From Blastomussa wellsi (lineage: Eukaryota; Cnidaria; Anthozoa; Scleractinia; Plerogyridae), in contig OX393563.1 of assembly GCA_947652115.1 (NCBI GenBank), positions 7,543,280 to 7,607,279 of the forward strand: DNA of 64,000 nucleotides, read 5' to 3'. The notes below the pieces were generated by a model that was given only the letters and a program-made list of their open reading frames with translations, ran no database searches and was not told where the DNA came from. Shown here in pieces: positions 36,001 through 47,350 of this stretch (positions are counted from its first letter, which is position 1; each line of letters starts with the position of its first letter). The position numbers and the translations under genes were made by a program.

Positions 36001-39000
36001 GGCATACCTTAAAGCAGAGTAGTTAAAAAGAAAAGTCACCTAGTAAGACAACGCATCAAATTCAAACCAGTAAACATGTTATTCCTTACATGCAAGAATC
36101 AAGCCTTTGGAAAGTCTATTATTATGGACTTCTGGAACAAGTTAAATTAAATAGTGTTGTAAAATAACAGAGAGAATTCTCGTGTGCTCATTGGTTAAAA
36201 ATAATGGTCGATGAGAGTGCACACCATGAAAATAGACCAATTCCGATATATTAAAATTCTAACATGACGCCGAGGCTTGGGGGAATAAAACAAAAGAAAT
36301 TATTTATTCATCCCTAAGCCTCGATGCAAAATCTTTTGTTTTATTCCCCTAAGCCTCGGCGACATGTTAGAATATTAATATATCGGAATTACGAAAAAGG
36401 GACTTATCGAAAAACAGCGTTCGAGTAGCTGTGAAATGCCAGCTGGAACATTTCACGTACAATCATCGGCTTCATGTGGAAAAATGCAATGTTATGAGCT
36501 GTTACCTGCACGCGATTTCGCGCTGATTATCCATCTAATTCGCCCTCTAAATTTTGTGTGTTTTATCGAAACAGAAAAGAGGCAAGCATCTGCTGGAAAC
36601 GTAAACGGGTATATGTATTGTACAATGTACTTCTTTTTGGTATTTTTTCTAGACTGGCGATCATTCAACTCTCCACTCGGAATGAAGTGTTTATCTTGGA
36701 CATGATAGCGCTGACGGACAACGTCAAGGACTCAGAAATGCAACAATTTGCAGAAAATTTCTTTGCTAATCCTCAAGTCCTTAAACTAGGTACATCACTT
36801 GTATACATATTTTTGTTAATATTTCTTTTCTGCAGGAGAGTGTAGAATTTAAGCTCAAGTCTAGGAAAATGACTTTTACGATTAAGTTCGAAACGTTTGG
36901 GTTGCGAAGGGGTGGTGATTTGTAAGTCTTCAGTCTTCGCCTGAACTGATCGACATACAGTGCGCCCCCACCCCACCCCCAAACTGCTAGCAGTTGTGAA
37001 ATGTTTGTTACTTAAGCAATAGACCACACTTTCTATGGGTTTATAGGGGTAATAACCCACACGGGATGTTTGGGAGAACATGAGAAAAGTTTGTAAATCA
37101 CTCGCCTGCGGCTCGTGATTTACAAACTTTTCTCGTGTTGTCCCAAACATCCCGCCTGGGTTATTACCCCTATAAACCCATAGAAAGTGTGGTCTATTGC
37201 TTTTATATAATAATTCAGAAGACGCGCGATTTTTCCATGGGTTTACCGGCACAATAAACCATAGCTGATTGACCAATCAGAGCGCCCGCATTGATTTTGT
37301 TATTATATAAATCATAATCAAAGGACTTGTAAGGAAATTTTTGATTACAAGTGAACGTTTCTCAGTATAATAAAGTGCAATCCCGCCCTACGATCATCTC
37401 GTTAAATAGCCACCTCGTTATTATGGCCACATTATTTTGCCCCGGAATAAAGCTCTGATACAACGAGATTTTTGTGTCCCGCTGGTGACCGCATTAACAG
37501 GGTTTCGGCTATAGATGTTAGAAGTCGCGGTAAATGTTTGCTTCATGGAGGATTTCAACACGTTTCTATCTGTGGCAGGTTACGGTGTTGATAGTGACTT
37601 TCGTAACTTGGTTTCCTCCTGTCCTCTGTACGAACACGCTGTGAAGCATTTGGCTCGGTTTGTTGACTTGTGTCCACTTAGTAAGCAGGTAAGCCAGGGT
37701 GAGAAGTGTCTTTGGGAGGGCATGTACTAAAATCAGAAACACCGGAACACCACAAAACACGGAACACCGGAACACCCCAGGAACACCCCGGAACACCACA
37801 AATATCATAAAATGCCAATAAATTTCTGGTGTTCCGGGGTGTTCCGGTGTTCCATGTTTTGCGGTGTTCCGGTGTTCCTGGTTCTAGTACATGCCTATGT
37901 ACTATGAATCAAGGAAGCGAAGTCCTTGTTTTGTTGTTCAGCCACTGAGTAGAACAGAGAAGCTAAATGCGGTTTTCTGTCGCAAAATCAAGGTACGCTG
38001 TCAACACAGCTTTAACTGTTAACCAATTACGACTCGAAGCAAAAACGTGCTATTGGCCTAAAACACAGGATAACGCGCGAAAGCCAAGTCACGATTAGTT
38101 TTTGCTCCTGATTGGGTGAGAAGATGGCATGTTTAATCTGATTGGGCAGAGCATGTTGCACGTGGTTAGACTGTAAAATGTGCCTCTCTTTTTCGCTCTG
38201 AAGTTGGCTCGTGGCATCGCTATCCTGAACAATTTGTCGAGTGAAATCTTCGGAGAGAACAAAACTATGGCGGCTGTACGATCAAACGTGATGCCTTGAG
38301 GGTTTCAGTGAAAAAACTGTCCAGAGTTTTGCACATGGGTTTGAAACACAACAATAAAAACACAAAACCAAAGCCAACAAGGTTTTCGTTTTTACTCCAA
38401 GCTTAGTCTGACATATCTTGCTACAACAGATTCTCAACATACCAAGTGTGCGAAAGAAGGTTGGTGCCCGTATGCGCAGTGTATCTGCTAGAGAGCGTGC
38501 TTGTATTGAGGTTGAGCGGGGCTTGAGTGAGCTGGTGTTCCTGTGTCTTGGACTCCCATTGGATAAAACCTATCAGATATCAGACTGGGAAAGGCGTCCA
38601 TTAAGTGAGGAGCAACTGGTATATGCAGGTACCTGTTTCTTTCAACTACTTAATAAAATATCCTTCTCGTGCCTAAAGCCTTCAGTCCTGTTGGTCAGTG
38701 ACAAGGAGCGCGAGAAATCCGGAGGGAAAGTACTTGGTTTCATTTTCAATGACGAATATCTTTGGCAAACTATTCGTATGAAAATGACTTTTATTTGCAT
38801 GAAAATGAACTTGCAGGCTGGACACATTTTCATATGAGTAGTTTCGTACTTAGACTCGTTTTGATACTGAGGCAAAAGAGAACTCGGAAATGACCTGTTG
38901 TCCTGTCCAAGAACAAAACTAGTGAACAACTAGGTCTCATGGTGAGGATGTTGCGGCAGCCTAATACACTGCCTCAAATATGCGTTAGTTAACCAAAACT

Positions 39001-41889
39001 GTGTTTATAAACACTCCATGGTTTCCCTCTGTTTAGCTTTGGATGCTTACTGCTTACTCGAAATCTATGACGTACTTAAACAATGGGTCGCGGAGTCGAG
39101 GCTACGGATCAACATGGAGCCCGCAGTCGTCCTTGGTTGGCTGCAACCAAAGAAAGAAAAACAGCGGTATGATGTGTTACTATGGTTACTTCCCTACGTA
39201 CAAAATCGCGAGTCAGACAGTGGAGTGGTCTTCAACGTGTGTTCATTGATTAAAAATGCTCATAAAAAACTACGTTTTGCAAGTGTACTAGTCTATTGAG
39301 ATGAAGATATAGACGGATTATGAATCTTACTAATGATTTTGCTGCTGTCTGAATGTTCCCAGGGATATCCGTACCCGACAGGGTTGCCCCATGTTCGAAT
39401 AATATTTGACGTTTGTGTATTTTGTTGCAGACGCAGCAGGCGTGGGCCACCAAAGCCAGGAACCCTTTCCAATGTACGTACGATGGACACGTGAAAACGC
39501 TTACCTCTTGCGGAAATCTATTTACAGCGCGACGCGCCTAACTGTGGCCACCAACAAACTTTTTTGACAAGTTACAATTAGCCAATCAGAGAGCACGAAT
39601 TTGTTTGAGCTGTCCCGCCTCCTAGGAATTTTCAAAGCTGTTCTCACGAAACCTGTCACGCTTTTAACAAGGAGGCGGGACAACTCAAACAAATTCGCGC
39701 TCTCTGATTGGCTAACTTGTCAAAAAAGTTTGTTGGGTGGTCACAGTTAGGCGCGTCGCGCTGTAAATAAGTCTACAAAAATATCCTTTGTGTGGTGTGA
39801 ACATGTGACATGAACGTTGTGTTACAGTGACTGCGTATGCATTGTGTATATTACTACAAGACTAGATATGAGTGTTCCTACGTGATAGTCCCTTTACCTT
39901 CGTCCCAAGGCACACAGTATCCTTTTCAAAAATCTCCACCAAAGAAATAGTCTCCTTCGCAGCCGTTATTAGGAGAGGAGCGTTGCGTGACGACCCTAAT
40001 AACGGCTGTAAAGTTGACTACCCAAGAAAGCGATTTAGAACATGTATGTTTTAGGTGAGAACCAGCGACTTCATATCGTATTAAAATCACAACCGTTTTA
40101 TGGTAATTGTGTTGTTAATAATAATGATGATGATGATGATGATGATTCTGATGATGATGATGAAATGACGATGAGGACAATTAGACTACGAGCAGTTCCT
40201 TTTGTTAGTCCGTTGAACATGAAGCCTCACCCACCCCACCCTGAACCCATATTTCTGTCCTTAAGCCACAAGTCATTGAGAAACATGGGGCTAGGGGCGG
40301 GGTGGGTGGTGGTTTTCCCAGGATGATTGATCCAAAAAGAGCGCTAGTGAAATATCGAGAGAAGCTAGACGCTGTGATTTTACATCCACGCTCGAGGGAC
40401 TAGCTGATAGTGAATACCAATTTTTGTTGTGATTCAAGTTCCTTGACGCATGCTCATCCTCTAAACCTTTCTTCCTTCAACAGGACATTCTTCCTCCAGC
40501 GAAGAAAAGAAAAGCCATTCCTCCTCAATCACTTAGAATCGTTGTCGATACAATGTTCCAGGGCCTGGGCCAGCATTTGAGATGCTGCGGGGTGGACGTG
40601 TTTATTTTGGATAACAATGGCGACCACGCCAGAGCAGTGGAGGTAAAAACATTCACTTTAGTGATCAGTATGTTTCTTCTCCTCATGTTACCAATACGAT
40701 ATTATGCCAGATAGATCGGGAGAATTAAGGACGTGATCACCGGGATGGCGATGGGCCTTTCCACCAACGTACTTGAAGAGATCGGTTGCGTGGTCTGGAG
40801 TTCTAACTCCATTCTTTTATAAATTTGATCTTTCACCAGATCGCCAAAACCGAGAAGAGAATCATCGTGACGACTGGTTTACCATACGAGCAGGTAAAAT
40901 AGAGCATGCTATCTCGGGACTGTCACTCATGTCAGTTTGTATACGCGAATCATCAATGTTTCTCTCGTGAAGGATGGCTTCGGCTCGCAAAAACTCGGAA
41001 AAAACCCCAGATGATTCAACCTTTTGCCATGATTGCCATAATAAAATAATCCCCTGTGCGTGATACTCTTTTGGTAAAACGTAACCCGAGTTTTTTCGGA
41101 AAAAGAGGATTATCCCTTTTTAGCTGTACTGATTCCATGTTGGAGTTGATATTACCGGTTTTTTTTTCAGTTGCGTTCCCAGGTGCCCGAAGGAATGTGC
41201 ATTTGCCTTCCAAGCGGAAAGATGATAAGACAACAAGTGTCAGCTTTGATGAAATATTTCAACGTGCAAGTCAGAAAACAAGATATCTTCAGTCGCTGCC
41301 AGGTAATACTCTCATTGTGGCTTGAAATTCTTAGGTTTGGCTGAATGACTCACTGGCGACTCTTTGTAAGTGCAACTTTGAGAAGTTTTAAGATATGCGG
41401 AGGTATTTCCAGGATGTGTTCAATGCAATTTAATCATTTGCAACTATTTGTTTGCCATTTTCAGGTATATTTAATATCCTCCTTACTTTTCGTAGGGCTT
41501 ATAGTAATACTCGTGAGGCCCAACTGAAAACCGCCTTGGCAGTACGAGCCCTTGTCTAAGAAAAAGTTCTCATCTGTAATTTGCTTTAGGTGTGCAATGG
41601 AAAGGACTTCGTACATCTTCACCAGGATTACATGAGGATGGCTATGGGCATCTTTCATGGTCGTTTCCGGACCCCTTTACCTGGTTACGAGCCGAAGGAC
41701 TGCCCAATAAACCTTGCGAACCTGACGTTACCTAATGGAGTGCCTCTAAAGCTTGGGCCTTTGCCTGAAGAAGTGGTTGGCAGCGTTGATATGTTCTTTT
41801 GTTGTTCGAATTGTGGTAAAGTGTTTTGGGAAGGAGGACATCACAAAAGAATTGCTACGCAGTTTTCGTATATTCTGGACAGTTCCTAG
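30059..41889 (+). CDS. EXD3: EXD3 / Mut-7 homologue, DEDDy 3'-5' exonuclease with Mut7-C domain
   Basis: Twenty-one exons with matching phases: 30059-30194, 30276-31117, 31329-31382, 32085-32131, 32682-32777, 33076-33173, 34041-34114, 34231-34269, 34525-34676, 35375-35570, 35880-35947, 36653-36789, 37579-37688, 37942-37992 (less sure), 38430-38628, 39037-39166, 39431-39473, 40484-40642, 40840-40893, 41171-41302, 41590-41889; about 1038 residues. The helical N-terminal half includes a long second exon. The exonuclease domain has motif I VVGFDTEW, motif II GYGVDSDF and motif III YAALDAYCLLEIYD, so all DEDDy residues are present. After a basic RRGPPKPG linker follows the Mut7-C RNase region (LRIVVDTMFQGLGQHLRCCG), then CxxC pairs FSRCQVCNGKDF and FFCCSNCGKVFWEGGHH, a zinc ribbon. 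Worm mut-7 acts in small-RNA and transposon silencing; the role of metazoan EXD3 is less known. The start is tentative: an upstream in-frame start or spliced 5' UTR is possible. Confidence 0.9.
33427..33538. mobile_element. Internally deleted copy of TTTACAGCGC MITE
   Basis: Ends TTACAGTGCAACTCGCCTAA and AAGGCGCGTCATGCTGTAA are imperfect inverted copies. The body CAACTCAAACAAATTTGTGC and TGGCTAACTTGTCAAAAAAG matches 39680-39735. It sits in an EXD3 intron. Confidence 0.55.
36239..36390. mobile_element. Palindromic MITE in EXD3 intron
   Basis: AATTCCGATATATTAAAATT at the left mirrors AATATTAATATATCGGAATT at the right; inner arms GCCGAGGCTTGGGGGAATAA and complement follow. Related to the CCAATTTCGATATTTTAA elements at 5789 and 13914. 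Confidence 0.65.
37014..37202. mobile_element. Near-perfect 189-bp palindrome in EXD3 intron
   Basis: AAGCAATAGACCACACTTTC at the left and GAAAGTGTGGTCTATTGCTT at the right, with arms of more than 80 bp that continue to a short centre near 37110. This is a MITE-like fold-back element. No target duplication was clear. Confidence 0.7.
37719..37895. repeat. Palindrome built from GGAACACC repeats
   Basis: The left arm has five GGAACACC units in irregular spacing and the right arm has five GGTGTTCC units, with outer borders GCATGTACTA and TAGTACATGC. The inverted arms are about 60 bp. It begins 31 bp after the donor of EXD3 exon 37579-37688. Confidence 0.75.
39521..39767. mobile_element. TTTACAGCGCGACGCGCC MITE, full copy
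   Basis: The ends TTTACAGCGCGACGCGCCTA and TAGGCGCGTCGCGCTGTAAA are exact inverted copies, and TA lies on both sides (39519-39520, 39768-39769). Inner arms AACTTTTTTGACAAGTT and complement, then CCGCCTCC/GGAGGCGG. TA duplication fits a Tc1/mariner-type source, but TA is too short to prove it. Confidence 0.65.
40117..40163. repeat. GAT trinucleotide microsatellite
   Basis: An interrupted GAT/ATG triplet run in an EXD3 intron, about 15 units, with one TCT interruption. Confidence 0.8.
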
Positions 41890-42815
41890 CAACAAGAAAC
41901 ATGATTATAAATTGCATCCGTTCTGACTTCATCAGCAGCCGGGCTAGCAAGTAAAATGGTACGTAACTATAAAAAGTCATCTATGGACCAGTGAATTTCG
42001 CTGGACAAGATTCGTGACTGCATAAAATATTTTCGTTTGTGTTCTTTTTCTCCAGTTTCGGAGATTGCTTATATGCTCGAATTGAAATTTGCTTCAGTTT
42101 TGTTGCTAGTGCTGTTAACACAGGTTCACCGTTTCTTATGATGTTAACATAACACGGTGGGAAACATATTCCGAAACTTTTCAGTCGTAAGACGAACAAT
42201 AAAAGAATCGTATTCAATCAATACTCTTTTTATTTGTCTTCACTATGCTACAAGAAACACCAACACCTCACCCAGCCATAAGCTAATTTATGCCTGCGAT
42301 GTTTTACAAACGTTACTTGGACAGCTAACTGATGTTGCTCTCACTCTTCAATAAAACATTTCAGTCAACAACCTTCAACGCGTCTGATGAAGGTCGACAA
42401 AAGCCATCGAAAATTTAGTTACGAACAAATAGGTCGGCTTAAAAAACCTTTCTAAAATCTTTCAACTAATTTTATTCCTACTTTTTCATATAAAACCGTT
42501 GCCTATAATGTCAATTCTGAGAAGATACTTTCAAGATAATAAAGGAAATATTATGTCTGTATCATATAGGTATAGAATAATTTCAGAGGTGATCTGGCAT
42601 TCTCACTGGTCGACAAAACTGGACTTATGACGCTGTAATCACCCGCGAGGTGTTTTTACAATAACTGCAGAGATCTTGCGCGCCCATTGGCAAATTTCAT
42701 TGTCAGTAAGCGAACAGGCATTGGTGGATGACGCCCTCGCGCGCGCTTTTGCTGATGTAAATGGCGAAACGCTGCCCGCCATTTACATCGGCCAAATCGT
42801 ACCGCGCGCTATTTG
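41890..42815. other. EXD3 3' flank
   Basis: AATAAA signals near 42198 and 42351 could end the EXD3 transcript. 42640-42815 is richer in CG dinucleotides (CGCGCGCGC near 42741) but no ORF is convincing. The Gypsy element inserted at its end. Confidence 0.4.
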
Positions 42816-42820
42816 ATAAC

Positions 42821-42995
42821 TGTTGTAAGTAGTGTTATAGAAAACTTAGTAAACGCAACCAAATGTCAACTCAACGAACAAGTCAGGCAAGTCCGCCATG
42901 TTTATGCACACCGCCCGATCCGCCACGGGGCGGCCTCATAAAATGTCAGGGGCCCCAAACCGTAGGGGGGTCCCCACAGGTTCAATATTACAACA
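42821..42995 (-). repeat. Gypsy element 1, 3' LTR
   Basis: 175 bp, TG...CA bounded, same sequence by eye as 47176-47350. Contains a C/G-rich middle (CGATCCGCCACGGGGCGG). Confidence 0.9.
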
Positions 42996-43003
42996 TCTCC
43001 CCT

Positions 43004-46000
43004 CTAACAGTTTTCAATGAGCCGTTGTGGCTTCTTGACTTGTCGCCCAGATCTGGTTGTCATAGGTGAGTGTTCTGGATTTCCTGCCGGCTGGTCCGCT
43101 AGTTCCATTTGTCCTGGTGCTTGTTTCTCAGTTGTACATAATGATGGACTCATGGGAGCATCAGCACATGGAGACCTTCTAGGAGAATCATGCGGCTGTC
43201 GACTCATCGCGTGCAGCTGTGGACTCATTGGATGATCATTTGGGACTGAAATTATCTGCCTTCTGTTTCTTCTATAGATACGCCCTTGTTCATCTTGCAG
43301 TAGGTATGATCGCGGTAATACTTCAGCTTTCCGCCATTCTCTATCCCTATTTGGGCGAATCCGCACTTTGTCTCCAGCTTCCAGTGGGGGCAAATCTCTA
43401 CTTTGCTTGTCATAGTTCTTCTTAGAAACAAACTGTCTTAGCTTGAGTGCTTTTACAACACGATCAGGGTCCACTGCCTGTGGTAGAAGGAGACGTCGAT
43501 GAGTTGGTATCATTGTGCGTGTGCGTCGACTCATCAGCAGTTGTACAGGTGACACGCCAATATCTTCAAATGGTGTATTGCGGTACTTCAACAGCCCTTC
43601 AAACGGGTCTTTGTGGTCTGCTGCGGCCTTCTTTAAAATGCGCTTGGCAGTCTGTACAGCTCTTTCTGCTGCACCATTTGACTGGGGGTATTCTGGAGAG
43701 CTTGTTGTGTGACGAAAACCCCACTCTTCAGAAAACTGCTTAAATTCATGAGTGCTGTCAAATAGATTTCTGGTATTGCTGTATTGTGACCCATTGTCAC
43801 TCACAACTTCGTCGGGGATTCCAAACCTTGCAAATATTTTCTTCAAGTTGTTGATGACACAAATGGCAGTGTTCTGGCCAAGCAATTCTATTTCAAAGTA
43901 CTTTGAATAGAAATCAGTCACTAATAGGTATGTTTGACCCGCATATTCAAACAAGTCAGTTCCCACCACTTGCCACGGCAGTCCTGGAATTTCATGTGGA
44001 TGCAATGACTCTCTCTGCTGCCGGTTTCGGAAGGCATTACAAATTGAACAGGAGCTGACTCTGTCTTTAATCTGGGCTGTCATTGAAGGCCAAAAGACAT
44101 AATCTCTGGCAAAGCTAAGGCTCTTGCTTTCCCCCAAATGTGCTCCATGGATCTCATCTAGCACCTCTGCCCTCAGTGGTCTTGGGACAACTATTCGATC
44201 TGATTTAAACAGAAGCCCATCCTCGACACTCAACTCTTCCTTAAAGCTCCAATACTCTCTGGCAAGCTGATCAACCTGTTCTTTTTCAGATGGCCACCCT
44301 TTTAGGACATACTCCATCACCACTCTTGAAGTCTCGTCAGTGCTTGAAGTCTCCTTAAATCTCTTCAGTGTGTTACTTTCAAATCCAAGCTCCTCCACCA
44401 GATTGATACCAATCACATCTTCCGGCTCTGTGGTTGGCTCACTGTCACTAAGTGGAGCCCTGCTCAGACAGTCAGATATGAACTGTTGCTTTCCAGGTAC
44501 ATACCGTACATCAAGATCATACTTAGTCAGTTTCAATAGCATCCTTTGCAATCTGGGAGGGGCATCATTTAAAGGCTTTCGGAAGATTGACTCCAGCGGT
44601 TTGTGATCTGTTTCTACTATCACTCTGCGCCCATACACGTACGTGTGAAATTTTTGTGTCCCCCAGACAATTGCCAGCATCTCTCTCTCAATGTTCGCAT
44701 AATTCCTCTCGCAGCTCGTTAGTGTCTTTGATCCAAAGGCAACTGGTTTGCCCTCCTGCAGAATCACTGCACCAAGGCCCTTGCTACTTGCATCTACATT
44801 TAGCACTGTTTCCTTGGTGTTGTCAAAGTAAGTGAGTGCAGGTGCGCTTGTGATGACAGACTTCAGTTTGTCAAAGGCCTCTTGTTGTGGTTTCTCCCAA
44901 ACAAATGCTGCATCTTTCTGGGTAAGCTGTGAAATGGGTTCTTGTATGTCAGCCTTGTGTTCAATAAACTTGTCAAGATAATTGACAGTTCCTAGGATGC
45001 GAAGGACACCTTCTTTGTCTACTGGGGGTGGCATTTCATTAATGGCTCTGATTTTCTCAGGATCCGGTTTCAAACCTTCGGATGAGAACAGGTGCCCAAC
45101 ATAGCTCACTTCTGGAACTCTGAGTTTCACTTTCTTGGGGTTAAACTTCAATCCAACTTCTCTGCTCTTGTCCAGTACTCTTCTCAACTTCTCATCAACT
45201 TCAATTTGGTCTTTACCATGAACCAGGAAATCATCTACTATAATTTCAACTGGAACCCCTTCAAAGAGCTTGTCCATCTCCCTCTGGTAGAGTTCCGGGG
45301 CTGGTGAGATACCAAAAGGGAGTCTTGTAAATCGATAGCGCCCCCAAGGGGTGTTGAAAGTTAACAGCTTGGAACTCTCTTCGTCTACAGGAAGCTGCCA
45401 GTATCCACTGCATGCATCAAGTGAAGTAAAACTCTTTGCGCCTGAGAGTCGGTTTGCAACTTCTTCTACAGTAAGCATAGGATAGTGAGGTCGTTTCAAT
45501 GCTTTGTTCAGATCTCTTGGGTCAATACAAATGCGAACATCATCCTTTGACGGTGGAGTGTCCTTTCTTTTGTCGTTCACTTTCCTTTTGTCAATAACTA
45601 GCATTGATGAGACCCAAGGTGTAGGCTCATCCTCTTTCACAATAATTCCATCTTCCTCCATCTCCTTCATTTTTTTTCGTGCAGGCTCTAACATAGCAAC
45701 TGGAATTTTCCTGGGAGGGTGTACAACTGGTGGCACTGAAGGATCAACTTCCAGATGTACTTTGTTTGGAAGTTTACCAGGCTTATCACTGAAACAATCT
45801 TGGTACTCACATAGAACTGAATCGTTCTGGAAAATGCTCTGGTCCCCAGATGCTCTCTGTGTTCCTGGTGTGGCTTGACTGGCCTTCGGGGTATCAATCA
45901 GTTGGAGATTCATAAACTTAAGGATTTCTAAATCCAAGCAGGCATCACAACCCATTAAGGGTGTAAAGTTTCCATCGACCACAAGATACAGCAAATCCAT

Positions 46001-47098
46001 TCGACGATTCTTGTATTGAGTTGGAAGGCGTACACAGCCCTTAGGGTGAATAGGCTTAGTTGCAAGCCACCCTTTCAAAGGTTGCTGAATCTGTTGGAGG
46101 GGTTTTTTGGTAAGTTTCTCATACAGATGATAAGGAATGACTGTAGCCTCTGCACCTGTATCTGCTTTGATTTCAACTTCTTGCCCTGCAATCTGAATAG
46201 TGACCATGCTCTTTCTGGATTTCCTGGCATCTGAAACACTTCCAAGTTCAATCGATCGAAAATAAGTGTGAACTTCCTGGTCTGAGCTCTGAGGGTCTTC
46301 GTTAGGTGGACTTCCTTTTTGGACTACATCAACTTGCGAGCCCCCTTTTGCATTTGCTGAGCACATCTGGGCAAAATGACCTTCTTTCTTACACTTAAGA
46401 CATTGTTTTCCAAATGCTGGGCAACGGGATGGACGAGTAAATGGGTGCTTGTAACCACAAAACTTACAGGAACGAGGGGTTTTCTTGTCCTGTCCCTTTG
46501 ACTTATCAACAGGCTGAATTCCTATTGAACGGTCTGTTCCAGCACCTGCTGGTGTGCTAAACTTGTACTTTTGCAATTCTGCTGCCTCAAAGGTTCGGCA
46601 GTAATCATGAGCTTTCTGAAGGGTCAGGTCAGGTTTCTTTAGCAGTTCTCCTCTCAGCTCATCTGATAGTACACCTCCCACAATTCGATCCCTTACTAGC
46701 GAATCTCGCAGATCGCCAAAATCACACGTTAACGACAAACGTTTCAGTTCGCTGACAAAATTATCAATCCTCTCCCCCTCTTTCTGGTTACGCTGATTAA
46801 ACACTAACCTCTCATAGATCACATTCCTTGCTCCCTCGCAGAGCTCCTTAAATTTCTTGCACACATCTGCATAGCGTTCCTTACTTTCTCCCTCGTTGTA
46901 AACAAAATGACTGTATTCCTCAATTGCTTCGGGTCCAGCACAGTGAAGTAACAAGTTTACTTTCAATTTATCCGCTTTGTCATCCTTGCCTTTCGCCACA
47001 AGATAAATTTCGAACTGCATTAAAAACTTTCTCCAGTTGTCGGCTGCATTAGCATCGATTACTAAGGGACCAGGAGCTCTCGAATCTCGCTCAGCCAT
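43004..47098 (-). CDS. Gag-Pol polyprotein of Gypsy element 1
   Basis: A single 1364-residue frame starting at the ATG after the 5' LTR. Residues 1-210: Gag-like capsid region. A zinc knuckle CLKCKKEGHFAQMC lies at 233-246, preceded by another Cys/His cluster (CKFCGYKHPF). Protease active site DTGA at 313-316. Reverse transcriptase spans about 470-650 with RICIDPRDLN and VDDFLVHG at 621-628 (VDD in place of the usual YVDD). RNase H is about 765-890 (NVDASSKGLG). Integrase is about 985-1230 with an HHCC zinc finger (GAHLGES...CSICN) and DDE motif neighbourhoods (GTDLFEY, SDNGSQYS, NGAAERAV). Gag and Pol share one frame without frameshift or stop. All catalytic signatures expected for autonomy are present. 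Codon use is not obviously decayed. Confidence 0.93.
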   Translation of the reverse strand: MAERDSRAPGPLVIDANAADNWRKFLMQFEIYLVAKGKDDKADKLKVNLLLHCAGPEAIEEYSHFVYNEGESKERYADVCKKFKELCEGARNVIYERLVFNQRNQKEGERIDNFVSELKRLSLTCDFGDLRDSLVRDRIVGGVLSDELRGELLKKPDLTLQKAHDYCRTFEAAELQKYKFSTPAGAGTDRSIGIQPVDKSKGQDKKTPRSCKFCGYKHPFTRPSRCPAFGKQCLKCKKEGHFAQMCSANAKGGSQVDVVQKGSPPNEDPQSSDQEVHTYFRSIELGSVSDARKSRKSMVTIQIAGQEVEIKADTGAEATVIPYHLYEKLTKKPLQQIQQPLKGWLATKPIHPKGCVRLPTQYKNRRMDLLYLVVDGNFTPLMGCDACLDLEILKFMNLQLIDTPKASQATPGTQRASGDQSIFQNDSVLCEYQDCFSDKPGKLPNKVHLEVDPSVPPVVHPPRKIPVAMLEPARKKMKEMEEDGIIVKEDEPTPWVSSMLVIDKRKVNDKRKDTPPSKDDVRICIDPRDLNKALKRPHYPMLTVEEVANRLSGAKSFTSLDACSGYWQLPVDEESSKLLTFNTPWGRYRFTRLPFGISPAPELYQREMDKLFEGVPVEIIVDDFLVHGKDQIEVDEKLRRVLDKSREVGLKFNPKKVKLRVPEVSYVGHLFSSEGLKPDPEKIRAINEMPPPVDKEGVLRILGTVNYLDKFIEHKADIQEPISQLTQKDAAFVWEKPQQEAFDKLKSVITSAPALTYFDNTKETVLNVDASSKGLGAVILQEGKPVAFGSKTLTSCERNYANIEREMLAIVWGTQKFHTYVYGRRVIVETDHKPLESIFRKPLNDAPPRLQRMLLKLTKYDLDVRYVPGKQQFISDCLSRAPLSDSEPTTEPEDVIGINLVEELGFESNTLKRFKETSSTDETSRVVMEYVLKGWPSEKEQVDQLAREYWSFKEELSVEDGLLFKSDRIVVPRPLRAEVLDEIHGAHLGESKSLSFARDYVFWPSMTAQIKDRVSSCSICNAFRNRQQRESLHPHEIPGLPWQVVGTDLFEYAGQTYLLVTDFYSKYFEIELLGQNTAICVINNLKKIFARFGIPDEVVSDNGSQYSNTRNLFDSTHEFKQFSEEWGFRHTTSSPEYPQSNGAAERAVQTAKRILKKAAADHKDPFEGLLKYRNTPFEDIGVSPVQLLMSRRTRTMIPTHRRLLLPQAVDPDRVVKALKLRQFVSKKNYDKQSRDLPPLEAGDKVRIRPNRDREWRKAEVLPRSYLLQDEQGRIYRRNRRQIISVPNDHPMSPQLHAMSRQPHDSPRRSPCADAPMSPSLCTTEKQAPGQMELADQPAGNPEHSPMTTRSGRQVKKPQRLIENC

Positions 47099-47175
47099 CG
47101 CGGTTTGTCACTCAGCCAAGTTTTCTTTTCGATAAACTCCTTGCTTCAGTATTAAGGTTCAAACTTCTGACACCA

Positions 47176-47350
47176 TGTTGTAAGTAGTGTTATAGAAAAC
47201 TTAGTAAACGCAACCAAATGTCAACTCAACGAACAAGTCAGGCAAGTCCGCCATGTTTATGCACACCGCCCGATCCGCCACGGGGCGGCCTCATAAAATG
47301 TCAGGGGCCCCAAACCGTAGGGGGGTCCCCACAGGTTCAATATTACAACA
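47176..47350 (-). repeat. Gypsy element 1, 5' LTR
   Basis: 175 bp, same sequence by eye as 42821-42995; followed inward by the primer-binding site and then the gag-pol ATG at 47098. Confidence 0.9.

Larger units (their letters stand above)
42821..47350 (-). mobile_element. Intact Gypsy/Ty3-type LTR retrotransposon
   Basis: A 4530-bp element in minus orientation with two 175-bp LTRs that look identical base for base, each TGTTGT...ACAACA. A perfect 5-bp target duplication ATAAC lies at 42816-42820 and 47351-47355. Just inside the 5' LTR, minus-strand TGGTGTCAGAAGTTTG starts with TGG as a tRNA primer site should (Leu-like by comparison). A purine tract AGAGGGGAGA abuts the 3' LTR. One uninterrupted 1364-codon gag-pol frame fills the interior. 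All signs point to a very recent insertion. It lies between EXD3 and SLC49A4. Confidence 0.93.

Noticed and set aside
37014..37202. CRISPR-like or terminator hairpin reading of the intronic palindromes
   Set aside because: Long inverted arms with no direct-repeat/spacer structure, in eukaryotic introns; fold-back transposons explain them.
36773..37276. 167-codon minus-strand ORF
   Set aside because: Runs through the 37014-37202 palindrome and part of an EXD3 exon; chance ORF.
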